Below are positions 16,331-27,454 of a stretch of DNA of 64,000 nucleotides, piece after piece; position 1 is the first letter of the stretch, and the number at the start of each line of letters is the position of its first letter. The stretch covers positions 1-64,000 of the forward strand of contig JAJQAY010000131.1 of NCBI GenBank assembly GCA_021203515.1, in the 5' to 3' direction. This DNA is from Bacteroides sp. (GTDB taxonomy: Bacteria; Bacteroidota; Bacteroidia; Bacteroidales; Bacteroidaceae). Under the pieces are notes generated by a model. The model ran no database searches, had not been told where the DNA came from, and saw only the letters and a program-made list of their open reading frames with translations. The position numbers and the translations under genes are program-made.

Positions 16331-17818
16331 ATGAAGAAGAATATTTTACCCGTAGCTTGTTTTTTAATGCCGTTGGCTGCATCGGCGCAGAATGATACAG
16401 TGGCGCATGAACGCGATATAACGCTGGCGGAAGCTATTGCCCTGGCACGTACCCAGTCCGTAGACGCAGCAGTGGCGCTGAATGAGCTGAAAACAGCCTA
16501 TTGGGAATACCGTACTTTCCGTGCGGACTTGTTGCCCGAAGTCAACTTCACGGGAACGCTGCCCAATTACAGGAAATCATACAGCACCTATCAGAATTCC
16601 GACGGTTCCTATACTTTCGTCCGTAATAATACATTGGGGCTGTCCGGTTCGCTCTCCATCGACCAGAATATATGGATTACGGGCGGTAAGTTGTCTTTGG
16701 CCTCCTCGCTCGACTATCTCAAGCAACTGGGCACCGGCGGCGACAAGCAATTCATGTCCGTCCCCATCAGCCTCGAACTGACGCAGCCCATCTTCGGCGT
16801 GAACAACCTGAAGTGGAACCGCCGTATCGAACCTGTTCGCTACTCCGAAGCAAAGGCCGCGTTCATCTCGGCTACGGAAGAGGTGACGATGAAGACCATC
16901 ACTTATTTCTTCCAGCTCTTGCTGGCAAAGGAGTCGCTTGCCACGGCGCAGCAAAACAAAATGAACTCCGACCGCCTTTATGAAGTAGCCATCGCCAAGC
17001 GCAAGATGGGGCAGATTTCAGAGAACGACTTGTTGCAACTCAAGCTGAACGCCCTGCAGGGCAAAGCCGATGTGACGGAAGCCGAAAGTAACCTGAATGC
17101 CAAGATGTTCCAGCTTCGTTCCTTCCTCGGAGTGTCGGAGCGGGAAGGACTGAACCCGGTATTGCCCGCCTCCGTTCCCGACATAAAAATGGAATACGAC
17201 CGCATGCTGAACAAAGCGTTGGAACGTAACTCGTTTGCACAGAACGTACGTCGTCGCCAGTTGGAAGCCGATTATGAGGTAGCCACGGCTCGCGGAAACC
17301 TGCGGAGCATCGACCTCTTTGCCAGCGTAGGATATTCGGGACAAGACCGTGAGTTCTCCTCCGCCTATCAGGATTTGCGCGATAACCAGATTGTACAGGT
17401 CGGTGTAAAAATACCCATCCTCGACTGGGGCAAACGTCGCGGAAAGGTGAAAGTGGCAAAGAGCAACCGGGAAGTGGTGCTCTCCAAACTCCGCCAGGAG
17501 CAGATGGATTTCAACCAGGACATCTTCCTGCTGGTAGCCAATTTCAATAATCAGGTGCAGCAGTTGGATATAGCCGAAGAGGCGGATGTGATTGCCGAAA
17601 AGCGCTATAAGACCAGTGTGGAGACGTTTATGATTGGTAAAATCAGCACGCTGGATCTGAACGATGCACAAAACTCCAAAGATGAGGCTCGCCAGAAACA
17701 TATTTCAGAACTTTATTATTATTGGCATTACTTCTATCAACTCCGCAGCCTGACGTTGTGGGACTTCGAACAGAATACGGAGTTGGAAGCGGACTTTGAG
17801 GATATTGCGAGGGGCTAA
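16331..17818 (+). CDS. TolC-family outer-membrane efflux protein
   Basis: Encodes 495 residues with signal peptide MKKNILPVACFLMPLAASAQ. Two OEP repeats are seen: ITLAEAIALARTQSVDAAVA opens the first, and long coiled-coil helices follow (QNKMNSDRLYEVAIAKRKMG; REVVLSKLRQEQMDF). The conserved turn QVGVKIPILDWGKRRGKV is typical of TolC/CusC relatives. It forms the outer-membrane duct of a tripartite efflux or type I secretion system. No pump or adaptor is adjacent; the NtrC/NtrB-like pair directly downstream on the same strand may control it. Intact. Confidence 0.87.
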   Translation: MKKNILPVACFLMPLAASAQNDTVAHERDITLAEAIALARTQSVDAAVALNELKTAYWEYRTFRADLLPEVNFTGTLPNYRKSYSTYQNSDGSYTFVRNNTLGLSGSLSIDQNIWITGGKLSLASSLDYLKQLGTGGDKQFMSVPISLELTQPIFGVNNLKWNRRIEPVRYSEAKAAFISATEEVTMKTITYFFQLLLAKESLATAQQNKMNSDRLYEVAIAKRKMGQISENDLLQLKLNALQGKADVTEAESNLNAKMFQLRSFLGVSEREGLNPVLPASVPDIKMEYDRMLNKALERNSFAQNVRRRQLEADYEVATARGNLRSIDLFASVGYSGQDREFSSAYQDLRDNQIVQVGVKIPILDWGKRRGKVKVAKSNREVVLSKLRQEQMDFNQDIFLLVANFNNQVQQLDIAEEADVIAEKRYKTSVETFMIGKISTLDLNDAQNSKDEARQKHISELYYYWHYFYQLRSLTLWDFEQNTELEADFEDIARG

Positions 17819-17820
17819 GT

Positions 17821-17967
17821 TTCACCACAGATTACACAGATTAACGCAGATTTTCGCAAAAAATACATACTGTAGTATCTGTCCATATAGAAAGTCTTTG
17901 CGAAAATCTGCGTTAATCTGCGTTTTAATAAGAATAATCTGTGTTAATCTGTGTAATCTGTGGTGAA
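17821..17967. repeat. Long imperfect palindrome (about 147 bp)
   Basis: TTCACCACAGATTACACAG and GATTAACGCAGATTTTCGC on the left pair with GCGAAAATCTGCGTTAATC and CTGTGTAATCTGTGGTGAA on the right. Same family as 11865-12059; it follows the tolC stop directly. Confidence 0.7.
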
Positions 17968-17973
17968 AATACT

Positions 17974-17981
17974 TATTTTTG
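17974..17981 (+). promoter_or_regulatory. Putative -7 box for the response-regulator gene
   Basis: TATTTTTG fits TAnnTTTG, 24 nt before ATG 18005, right after the palindrome. Confidence 0.45.
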
Positions 17982-18004
17982 CAGTCAACAAACTGCAAAA
18001 AGTT

Positions 18005-19357
18005 ATGATACTGGTAATAGACGATGACAGTGCTGTACGTTCCTCACTCAGCTTTATGCTGAAACGTGCCGGATATGAAGTGAAAACAGCTCCGGGTCCC
18101 CGCGAAGCTATGGACATAGTACGTGCAGAAGCTCCTGCACTAATATTGATGGATATGAACTTTACCCTTTCCACAACCGGAGAAGAGGGGCTTACCTTGC
18201 TGAAGCAGGTAAAAGTATTCCGCCCCGATGTCCCTGTCGTCCTGATGACGGCTTGGGGAAGCATACAACTTGCGGTGCAGGGTATGCAGGCGGGTGCTTT
18301 CGATTTCATTACCAAGCCGTGGAACAATGCCGCCCTGCTGCAACGCATCTAGACGGCACTCGAACTGACCGCCGCCCCGAAGGACGCCCCCGAAGAGCAG
18401 GCGGAAGGACTGAACCGCAGCCACATCATCGGCAAGTCGCAAGGATTGCAGGAGGTGCTGAACACCGTGGCCCGCATAGCTCGCACCAACGCCTCCGTAC
18501 TCATCACCGGTGAGAGCGGAACCGGTAAGGAACTGATTGCCGAAGCCATCCACATCAACAGCCAACGCGTGAAGCAGCCTTTCGTTAAAGTCAACCTCGG
18601 CGGTATATCCCAAAGCCTGTTCGAGAGTGAAATGTTCGGTCATAAGAAAGGTGCGTTTACGGATGCCAGTGCCGACCGCATCGGACGCTTTGAACTGGCA
18701 AATAAAGGTACTATCTTCCTGGACGAAATCGGCGACCTCGACCCGTCTTGCCAGGTGAAGCTGCTGCGCGTGCTCCAGGACCAGACTTTTGAAGTGCTGG
18801 GCGACAGCCGTCCGCGCAAGGTGGATGTGCGGGTAGTCTCCGCCACGAATGCTGACTTGCGCAAGATGGTTTTCGAGCATACTTTCCGTGAAGATCTTTT
18901 CTGCCGTATCAATCTGATAACCGTCAAACTCCCCGCCCTGCGCGAGCGCCGCGAAGATATTCCTTTGCTGGCGCGTCACTTTGCCGACCGCCAGGCGGAA
19001 GTGAACGGTCTGCCCCATACGGAGTTTTCGGCGGATGCCCTGAACTTCCTTTCCCGCTTGCCCTATTCGGGTAATATCCGTGAACTGAAGAACTTGGTGG
19101 AACGCACCATTCTCGTCAGCGGCAAGCAGACGCTGGATGCTACGGATTTCGAATCGCAGTATCAGCGCCACGACGAACCCGCCAAGGCTGCCGAAGGTAC
19201 TTCGTTTGCCGGCATGACGCTGGACGAAATAGAACGGCAGACAATTTTGCAGGCATTGGAACAACATAAAGGAAATCTCAGTCAGGTAGCTATGGCGCTG
19301 GGCATCAGTCGTGCCGCGTTATATCGCCGCCTGGAGAAGTTTAATATAATTATTTGA
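18005..19357 (+). pseudogene. NtrC-type sigma-54 response regulator with in-frame stop
   Basis: 451 codons including an internal TAG. Receiver domain 1-120 has the acidic pocket IDDD and phospho-acceptor Asp50 (LMDMN). The AAA+ domain has Walker A GESGTGKE and a sigma-54 contact loop reading GAFTDA in place of GAFTGA. The C-terminal Fis-type HTH is GNLSQVAMALGISRAALYRR. TAG at 18350-18352 (codon 116, after LLQRI) interrupts an otherwise open frame; CAG (Gln) is the likeliest original. It would activate sigma-54 promoters when phosphorylated by the kinase encoded next to it. Start ATG 18005 gives MILVIDDD. Confidence 0.85.
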
Positions 19358-19465
19358 GTTATGAGTTATAAGTTATGAGTTATTTGCTTGTGATTTTCAC
19401 TTATGATTGTTGTAATAACTCGTAGCATAATAATATAATAACTCATAACTCATAACTTAATAACT
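19358..19465. repeat. Hairpin built from GAGTTAT-type 7-mers
   Basis: GAGTTATGAGTTATAAGTTA on the left pairs with TAACTCATAACTCATAAC on the right, around a central AT-rich loop. It separates the regulator and kinase genes. A short copy lies at 20789-20830. Confidence 0.6.
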
Positions 19466-19474
19466 CAATTTCTC

Positions 19475-20790
19475 GTGCGCATAAAGTTCTTCTTTTTTAT
19501 CCTGGTCCTCTTTCTGCTCGGTTTGGGCGGGGCACTGCTTTATTTGGCAGGGGGGGGATGAAACCAATGCACTTGTACATTGTAGAAGGCATTATTGCGT
19601 TTATCCTAATATATCTGCTTATATTCTATCGTAAGATTGTGAAGCCGATGGATACCATCGGCTACGGTATGGAACTGCTGCGCGAGCAGGATTTCAGCAG
19701 CCGGCTCAGTCAGGTAGGGCGGTATGAGGCAGACCGCATCGTGAATATCTTCAACCGCATGATGGAGCAACTCAAGAGCGAACGTCTGCACATGTGCGAG
19801 CAAAACCATTTCCTCGACCTGCTCATTCAGGCATCGCCTATGGGGTTGGTCATCACTTCGTTGGACGGTGATGTGTCGCAACTGAACCCGATGGCGGTGA
19901 AGATGCTGGGTGTGCGTCCGGAGGAGGCGATGGACAGGAAACTGGAAAATATAGACTCCCCCCTGGCTGCGGAACTGGCTGCCATCCCCAAGGATAAGAC
20001 TGCAGTGGTGCGGCTGAACGATGCGAACATATACAAGTGCACCCATTCTTCGTTTATCGACCGCGGCTTTAAGCATTCTTTCTATCTGGTAGAGCGCATG
20101 ACGGACGAAGTGATGCGTGCCGAGAAGCGTGCCTACGAGAAAGTAATCCGTATGATTGCCCACGAGGTGAATAATACGACGGCAGGTATCACGTCCACGC
20201 TGGACACGGTGGAACAGGTACTTTCCACCGAAGAGGGGATGGAAGACATCTGCGACGTGATGCGTGTCTGCACCGAACGCTGTTTCTCGATGAGTCGCTT
20301 CATTACCCGCTTTGCCGATGTGGTGAAGATACCGGAACCTACGGTTGCTCCTGTTCAGTTGAACGACTTGGTCTCCATGTGCAAGCGCTTTATGGAAGGC
20401 ATGTGCAACGACCGGAATATCATCCTGCGTCTGGACTGCGATCCGGCAGTGGGAACCGTCCGCCTGGATACTTCTCTCTTCGAACAAGTGCTGGTGAACA
20501 TCATCAAGAATGCAGCCGAAAGCATTGAAGGAGCTGCCGGAGAGACAGGCAAGCAAGGCGAGATAATAGTAAGGACCACTGCCCCTGCTTCTATCGAAGT
20601 AGTAGACAATGGTCCCGGGATTAGCAAAGAGGCCGAAGCTAAACTCTTCAGTCCCTTCTTCTCCACCAAGCCGAACGGGCAGGGAATTGGCCTGGTGTTT
20701 ATCAGGGAAGTGCTGAGCCGCCATGGGTGTACGTTCTCACTGCGCACATACAAGGATGGGTTGACTCGCTTCAGAATACTGTTTGGTTGA
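19475..20790 (+). pseudogene. NtrB-like sensor histidine kinase, frameshifted near the start
   Basis: About 439 residues if repaired. GTG 19475 opens a frame with a transmembrane segment (FFFFILVLFLLGLGGALLYL) that breaks in a G8 run at 19550-19557. Nine (or six) G joins it to the frame starting at ATG 19558: a second helix (LYIVEGIIAFILIYLLIFY), a HAMP-like region, a PAS-like domain (ASPMGLVITSLDGDVSQLNP), and a His-box MIAHEVNNTTAGI. The ATPase domain shows N-box NIIKNAAESIEG, G1 VVDNGPGI and G2 GQGIGL. It pairs with the NtrC-like regulator upstream. Only the first helix is lost if the break is real. Confidence 0.8.
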
Positions 20791-20830
20791 GTTATGAGTT
20801 ATAAGTTATGAGTTATAACTTATAACTTTT
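20789..20830. repeat. Short GAGTTAT-type hairpin
   Basis: GAGTTATGAGTTATAAGTTA faces its complement TTATAACTTATAAC and T-rich DNA. It lies between convergent kinase and aspD genes and may be a terminator. Confidence 0.5.
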
Positions 20831-22435
20831 TTTCCATTCCCTCGCATACTCCTCCAATATCCTCTTTATCCCCTGACCGATAATCACATAATCCTTTTCG
20901 TTCAGGTTGGCAAGCGAGGCGCGTATGCTCCATTCCGGACCGTCGAAACCGCCACCGTTCAGCAGCATCAAAGACGTCTCTTTGGCAAGGCGGAAGACGA
21001 CGTTCAGCGGGCTATAAGTCTTCTTCAGGTACTCCACGAACTTATCACCGTAGAACTTCCTGGCCCATACCAGCAAGTCTATCTCCGTGTAATAACCCAC
21101 CCGCAGCGGGTCTTCCTCCAGCGTAAATCCGGTATTGTCCCAAAGGGCATGCAGCCGGCGGAGGATGATTTCCCGCATCTTCTGCTTGTAGCTGCTCTCC
21201 TTATCCAGCAAGGCGAAAGCGGCAAACAGGCTCATCTGCATCTGCTGGGGCAGCGACAAGCCTGCCGTGTGGTTCAGCGCTACCTGGCGACTGTCCGCCA
21301 CCATGCGGTCGATGAACTTCAGCCGTTCGGGATGCAGCGTCAGGCTGGCGTAGCGTTGGTTCAGGGCTTTCCGTTTCTCTTTGGGCAACCGCGAAATCTG
21401 GCGGTCGAATACATTGAATTCGTGCAGGGCGATGACGGCATTGCGCCAACCGGTAGCCACGAAATACTTGGAGAAAGAGTAGACGCAAAGCGTATTATAC
21501 GGGATTTCCGCCATGAACGAACGGAAATGTGGACTGAAAGTGCCGTACACATCATCGGTGATAATCATCAGGTTGGGATTATCTTCCTTCACGATATTCA
21601 CGATGCGCGCCATCGCCTCCGGACTGAGGACATAGCTGGGCGGGTTGCTCGGGTTGGTGACGAAAAGCGCCTTGACGGCCGGGTTCTTCAGCCGGTCGAT
21701 GTCTTCGTCACTGTATTGCCACAAGTGCAGTCCGTCTTCGCTCATGCGATTGGCATGAAGTTCGGTCATTTTGAACTGATAACGTTCCAGTTGCGGGATT
21801 TCGATATAAGGGGTGAAGGCAGGCACCATGAGGACAATACCGTCGCCTTTGTTCAGCAGGAAGTTCTCCTGGAGTGAGTCGAAGATGTAACACATGGCGG
21901 CCGTTCCGCCTTCGGTAGCAAAGAGGTCGAAGGCACCGCGCGGCGGGTGGTCGTCGCATAACTCTTGATTGAGGTAATCCCGTACCAGGAGTTCGGTGAA
22001 GTGCAGGATGCGGTCGGGCACGGGGTACTGGTCGCCGATGACGCTCTCCGCCCATTCATACACCAGACTGTCCGGGTCGGCGGCATGTTACATCAGCAGG
22101 TAGCTGTAGGTTTGCTCCAGCAGTTGCGCGCCGGGAGCGGTGGCGTTGTTTTTTAGGAACAACTCGAAGCGGGAGGCGATGCAATCCTTTTCGGGGATAC
22201 CTGCGATGCCTTCCGGCAAGTCCATGACGCGGCGGCATTCTTCCAGTCCGAACGTTCCCAGCAGGAAGAAGGCTTCGCGCGGGGTGGTGGCAATCCAGTT
22301 CGGATTACCGCGTCCGGCATTCAGCAGGGTGCGGGCTGTCTTTTTCAGGCTTTCGTCCGCAAGGTCGATGAGGCGGTTCTTCGGTTCGAAAGGGCTGATG
22401 GCCTCCATTTTCTTTTCTAATAATTTAGTATCCAT
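20813..22435 (-). pseudogene. Bifunctional aspartate aminotransferase / aspartate 4-decarboxylase, in-frame stop
   Basis: 541 codons with one internal TAA. It belongs to the fold-type I PLP enzymes of the AspD group, which turn L-aspartate into L-alanine plus CO2. Seen: the opening FEPKNRLIDLADESLKKTA, substrate/PLP region GGTAAMCYIFDSL, TNPSNPPSYVLS, ITDDVYGTFSPHF, and the PLP lysine in YSFSKYFVATGWRN. TAA at 22088-22090 (codon 116, between SYLLM and HAADPD) breaks a conserved stretch; CAA or GAA is the likely original. The AspT exchanger gene lies upstream on the same strand, so the two complete a decarboxylation cycle that consumes a proton. Confidence 0.85.
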
Positions 22436-22487
22436 ATAATCTAAGTTTTAGTTCCTATATAATGCAACTCAATACTTTAACCATCCT

Positions 22488-22709
22488 AAAGGAAAGCAGT
22501 ACTTAAACTATCTCAAATTCTCCTCCTCCTGGGAGGAGGAGTACCCCAAGGGGTGGGAGGTGGTAGGTAAGCTATTATACTATCTTTTATTTTTATAACG
22601 CTGAGAGTATTTCTTTTTCAAGGAATACAGTTTTACCTACCACCTCCCCCTACGGGTACTCCTCCTCCCAGGAGGAGAATTTGAGATAGTTTAAGTACTG
22701 TTTTCCTTT
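22488..22709. repeat. Long palindrome with GC-rich arms (MITE-like)
   Basis: The left arm 22488-22570 (AAAGGAAAGCAGTACTTAAA onward, GGGAGGTGGTAGGTAA) is a near-perfect reverse complement of 22632-22709, with a loop of about 60 bp. It contains smaller nested hairpins (CTCCTCCTGGGAGGAGGAG). No ORF. It lies between aspT and aspD and could act as a terminator/attenuator or be a small mobile palindrome. Confidence 0.7.
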
Positions 22710-22794
22710 GCGACAGTTTAAGTATCATTCTTGTATCTAATTATTTTTCTATAGCCTGCGGGCTAATATCCCATTGGCTGATATTTAATCGTTC

Positions 22795-22882
22795 GATAAC
22801 TGTCGGCTATTTGTCCCACAGCTGTCGAACTATCGTCCGACAGTTGTCGGCTATTCGTCCGACATATGTGGGACGAATAAAT
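22795..22882. repeat. Four-unit 22-bp tandem array
   Basis: 22-bp units start at 22795, 22817, 22839 and 22861 (cores CGACAGTTGTCGGCTATTCG, CACAGCTGTCGAACTATCG and so on). Each holds a CTGTCG/CGACAG palindrome, and the set is framed by CTGATATTTA and its complement. It sits just past the aspT 3' end. Confidence 0.7.
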
Positions 22883-22942
22883 ATCAGTATCTCTGTTATT
22901 AGTTCCTTGCATCTTTGTCATCTGTTCCTTGTCTCTCCGGGG

Positions 22943-24638
22943 TTAAATCAGCAGAACGATGACTACCCCCCCATATAATAAGTAAGGTATTGCCCACGGC
23001 ATACGTCACCGTATATCCCAGTGCCGGCGTTTCGCTCTCTACGGCATCTTGTATGGCGCCTAGGGCGGCTGTGGTGGTACGTGCCCCCGTGCAGCATCCC
23101 AGGGCGATGGCCGGATGGAACTTGAAGAGATATTTGGCCAGCAGCAGCCCGATAATCAGCGGGATTGTAGTGGCCGCTGTGCCTATCAGAAACAAGCTGA
23201 AGCCTACATCGCGAAAGCCCTGCACGAAACTCGGCCCGGCAGCAATGCCCACCACGGCGATAAACATGTTCAATCCCACATTGCTCAGCACCCATTGCGA
23301 CGGTTCGGGAATGCGGCCGAAGGTGGGGTGCTTGCCGCGCAGCCAGCCGAAGACAAGTCCTGCAATCAAAGCCCCTCCGCTGGTGCTCAAGCTGATAGGT
23401 ACACCGTCGATATGTACGGAAAGCGCTCCGAACAGTCCGCCGATAAGGATGCCGAGTCCCACGAATATCATATCGGTCTGGTTGGTGGGGCGGTCGATGT
23501 AGCCCAGTTGGCGGGCGGCAGTTCCCACTTCCTGCCGGGTACCCACCACTTCGATAATATCTCCGGCATCTACCACGGTTTGCGCCAATATGGGAATATC
23601 TATTCCTGTTCGCTTGATGTTGCGGATGCTTACTCCGTGCATGAATTTCTCCCTGCGGATTGCGGAGATGGTCTTGCCTGCAAACGTCTTGCGGGTCACC
23701 ATTACGGGCAGTTGCTCTGCCGGAAAATCCAGCAATTGCGGGTCCAGAACTTCCGCCCCTATCCAGTCCTCCTCACCGATGACGTATTCGCGCCGTCCAC
23801 TCAGCACCACTTCGTCGCCGATTTCCAATAGTATATTGGGGCTGACCTCGCAGATGCTACCCCCTTTGCGTATCCGTTCCACAAACAAGCGCTTGTCTTG
23901 TTTCTGGAAGTGAACTTCCAGGTCGATTACCTTTTCCCTTTCTCAAACCATTCGTTCTCAATGCGGTAAGTCCGGAAGGTGACGGGACGTGCAGCCGGTA
24001 TGAAGCCCGGTTCGTCCGCCTGCGAATTGCCCATTTTGGCTTCCAGGTCTTTACAGTCAGCTTTCACTTTTTCCAATCCGCCCAGCATCTTCGGGCCGAT
24101 GGACGACAGTACCCAGGCCGAACCCGCCGTGCCGAAAATGTAGGTCACGGCATAGGAGACGGGGATGATGTTGACATAACTCTGCCGTTGGGCCTCGTCC
24201 AGACCCATGTTTGCCAGTGTATCTTCCGCCACTCCGATAACGGCGGATATGGTCTGCGAACCGGCAAGCAGTCCTGCCGCCTCCCCCGGATTGTACCCCA
24301 TCAGCAGCGAAAGTAGCCAGGTGACCCCCCAGGATAGAAACGCACATCAACACCGCAAAGGCAACTTGCGGCAAACCGTCTTTCTTCAGCCCGCGGAAGA
24401 ATTGCGGCCCTACCTTGTAGCCGACGGCAAACAGGAAAAGCAGGAAGAACACCGACTTGATGGGACCGGGCACGGCAATGTTCAGTTGCCCCGCTACGAC
24501 GCCCACCAGCAACACGCTGGTCACTGTTCCCAATGTAAACTTGCCGATGCGCAGCTTGCCCAGCCAAAACCCCAGAAAAATAGTGAGGAATATGGCGAGT
24601 TCGGGGCGTTCCCTGAGTTGGTTGAAAATCCATTCCAT
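22943..24638 (-). pseudogene. AspT-type aspartate:alanine antiporter, three frameshifts
   Basis: About 565 residues if repaired. Two hydrophobic bundles flank a cytoplasmic region with RCK_C/TrkA-C-like segments ([36 protein letters not shown]). Repeated motifs in the two halves, [19 protein letters not shown] and [18 protein letters not shown], mark the AAE transporter family. Frame breaks: C6 at 24325-24330 (five needed), T4 at 23932-23935 (five needed), and C7 at 22966-22972 (six needed, giving WGVVIVLLI and stop at 22943). It would exchange aspartate for alanine electrogenically, with AspD downstream. Pfam-level assignment is firm; function as read is doubtful. Confidence 0.83.
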
Positions 24639-24782
24639 AAGCTAAGTATTTAGGTTGTTCTGATGCCTCTTTTCACGGCGTTTTCGCTATACAACGAGTT
24701 TTAACGGGAAGTGTTTTCTATAAAAGTGGTTTTTAGAACATTTATTCCGCAAAACTGGACTTTTAGAAAAAGTTTTCTTACG

Positions 24783-24790
24783 TACCTTTG
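24783..24790 (+). promoter_or_regulatory. Putative -7 box for the DUF5686-type gene
   Basis: TACCTTTG matches TAnnTTTG, 27 nt before ATG 24817. Confidence 0.5.
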
Positions 24791-24816
24791 CGCCCTGAAT
24801 GATAGACAAGATGGGT

Positions 24817-27353
24817 ATGAGATTGTTTTTTTAGGGTGTTTCTGCTTCTACAGGTTTTTGTTATTCCTGTAAGTGCGCAGTACACAGTGCAAGGAGTTGT
24901 AACTGATTCGCTGACCAGAGAGCCTTTGCCCTATACTTCTGTTTATTTGAAAGGTATGACGGAAGGAGGCATGACGAACGACAAGGGGCAGTTCTCCTTC
25001 AAGACCTATCGCCCGGAGGCGATGCTGGTCATTTCTGTCGTGGGCTACAATGAATATAACCATTTAATCCATCCGGCACGCGACGGGCGTTTCAGGATTG
25101 CCCTTTCTCCCGCCACCTATGCCCTGAACGAAGTCGTAGTGAAGCCCAAGCGCGAACATTATAAGAAAAAAGACAATCCGGCAGTCGAGTTTGTGCGGCA
25201 GATGATAGAACATCGGGACGACTTTGCCCCGAACGAACGCGACTTTTGGCAACGCGACCGCTACGAGAAGATGACGTTTGCCATCAATAATTTCGATAGC
25301 GTCAAGCAGCAGAAATGGTTGTATCGCAAGTTCAAGTTCCTAACCGACTACGTAGATACTTCTTCCGTCACCGGAAAACCGGTGCTGGCAGTCTCCAATC
25401 GCGAGTTGCTGGCTACGGACTATTACCGCAAATCGCCCCGCAGCGAAAAGCAGTGGGTGAAGGCACGCCGTCAGGCGGGTGTGGACGAAATGCTTTCCAA
25501 GCAGGGAATGGAGCAGGCCATCAGCGTCACCATGACCGATGTGGATATTTATCAGAATAATATCACGCTGTTTACCAATAAATTTGTCAGCCCGCTGTCT
25601 TCCCTCGGCCCCTCTTTCTATAAGTATTATCTGATGGATACGCTGACGATTAGTGGCAAACCTTGTGTCGACCTGACTTTCGTGCCGTTCAACTCCGAAT
25701 CGTTCGGCTTCACGGGCATCTTTATGTCATGCTGGACAGCACCTACTTCGTGCATCGGGTCGTGATGAATCTTCCCCAGAAAATCAACCTGAACTTTGTG
25801 GATTACATGAAGATTGAGCAGGATTTCGACCGGGCGGAAGACGGTACGCGGCAGTTGGTGGGGGAGAGTATAACCACCGAGTTCAAGCTGGTGGAGAACA
25901 GCGACGGCATCTACGCCAAGCGCGACGTGTATTACCGGAACTACGCCTATGAACCTGCTGCCGATGCTCTGCAAGCATTCCGAAAACCGGAAAAGGTGAT
26001 TGAAGGGCAGGATGCATCCGCCCATTCCGACGGCTATTGGGACAGCAATCGCTTGGTGGAGGTCAGTAAGAAAGAGACTTCCGTAGACAAGATGATGGCG
26101 CAACTGCGCAGCTATCCCGTCTATTACTGGTCGGAGAAGGTGCTGAAAGTCCTGTTTACCGGATATATCCTGGCTCCGAAGGAAAATGCTCCGCTATTCT
26201 ATATAGGTATGATGAATACCACCATCAGCGGAAATACCTTGGAGGGTGTGCGCCTGCGTGCGGGCGGAATGACGACGGCATGGCTCAATCCGCACCTTTT
26301 CGGTAGGGGATACGTGGCCTATGGCTTCGGTGACGAGCGTGTGAAGGGGCTGGCGGAACTGGAATACTCCTTTCATAAGAAGAAAGAGTATGCCAACGAG
26401 TTTCCCATCCATTCCTTGAAGTTCCGCTATTTGTCCGACGTCAACCAGTATGGACAACACTACCTTTATACCAGTCAGGACAATATTTTTCTGGCATTGA
26501 AGTGGCAAAAGGACGACCGTATCGGCTATCAGCAAAAGGTAGAGTTGACTTATACGAATGAGTTCTATTCGGGATTTTCCTTCCAATTGACTACCCGCCT
26601 GCGGAGGGACGAGTCCTCGTACCTGATACCTTTCTTCAAACAAGATGCTAACCGGACTTATGTAAAGAGTATTTCCAATAGCGAACTGGAACTGAAATTG
26701 CGCTATGCGCCTAATGAAAAGCTCTTCCAGACCCAGTGGAACCGTTTCCCCGTATCGTTGGATGCTCCCGTCTTTACGCTCACGCATACGATGGCGGCAA
26801 AAGGCTTGTTGGGAGGTGATTATACCTATCATTATACTGAAGCCGGTTTTCAGAAACGTTTCTGGTTTTCCGCCTTCGGATATACGGACGTCATCTTGAA
26901 GGCAGGTAAGGTGTGGAATGAAGTGCCTTTCCCGCTGCTCATTCTTCCGAATGCCAATTTGTCCTATACCATTCAGCCGGAGTCTTACTCACTGATGAAT
27001 GCCATGGAATTTATAAACGACGAATATGCCTCCTGGGACGTGACGTATTTCCTGAACGGGTTTGTATTCAATCGCATTCCGCTGTTGAAAAACTGAAATG
27101 GCGCGAAGTTTTGTCTTGTCGCGGAATTTATGGAAATTTGAGTGACAAAAATAATCCGGCCTCCAATGAAGAGCTGTTTTGTTTTCCGGCATTAAGTACG
27201 ACCATGAGACACACTCCATATGTGGAAGCAGGGGTGGGGATTGAGAATATTTTCAAAGTTCTTCGCTTCGATTATGTATGACGTTTAACTTACCGAAATT
27301 CACCAAATATTGATAAATCTGGGCTTAGAATTAGCCTGCATATGGCATTTTAA
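24817..27353 (+). pseudogene. DUF5686/CarboxypepD_reg-like outer-membrane protein, multiple lesions
   Basis: About 845 residues if repaired. A signal peptide (ATG 24817; MRLFFRVFLLLQVFVIPVSA if T7 at 24826-24832 is read as T6) precedes a CarboxypepD_reg-like domain (VQGVVTDSLTREPLPYTSVY, VVGYNEYN). A DUF5686-type middle and a beta-barrel end follow, with terminal Phe (RISLHMAF). Further breaks: GGG at 25714-25716 (one G missing), A5 at 27088-27092 (one A missing), and TGA at 27279-27281 where Trp fits (RFDYV-W-RLTYRNSPNID). The natural stop is at 27351-27353. This family is widespread in Bacteroidota; its function is unknown. Four independent lesions in one gene stand out. Confidence 0.75.
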
Positions 27354-27417
27354 CTTAATCTTACTAATAGAACATTAAATCAGATGAAATGACTAATCCC
27401 AATTGGATAAAATACCC

Positions 27418-27425
27418 TAAATTTG
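27418..27425 (+). promoter_or_regulatory. Putative -7 box for the inositol-lipid operon
   Basis: TAAATTTG fits TAnnTTTG, 30 nt before the MIPS start at 27455. Confidence 0.45.
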
Positions 27426-27454
27426 AACAATTTTTTAAACTCTAAATAATTACA

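Noticed and set aside
19558..20790. Histidine kinase starting at ATG 19558
   Set aside because: An upstream frame encodes a good first membrane helix that joins it by one base change in a G8 run, so the shorter start is probably an artefact of the break.
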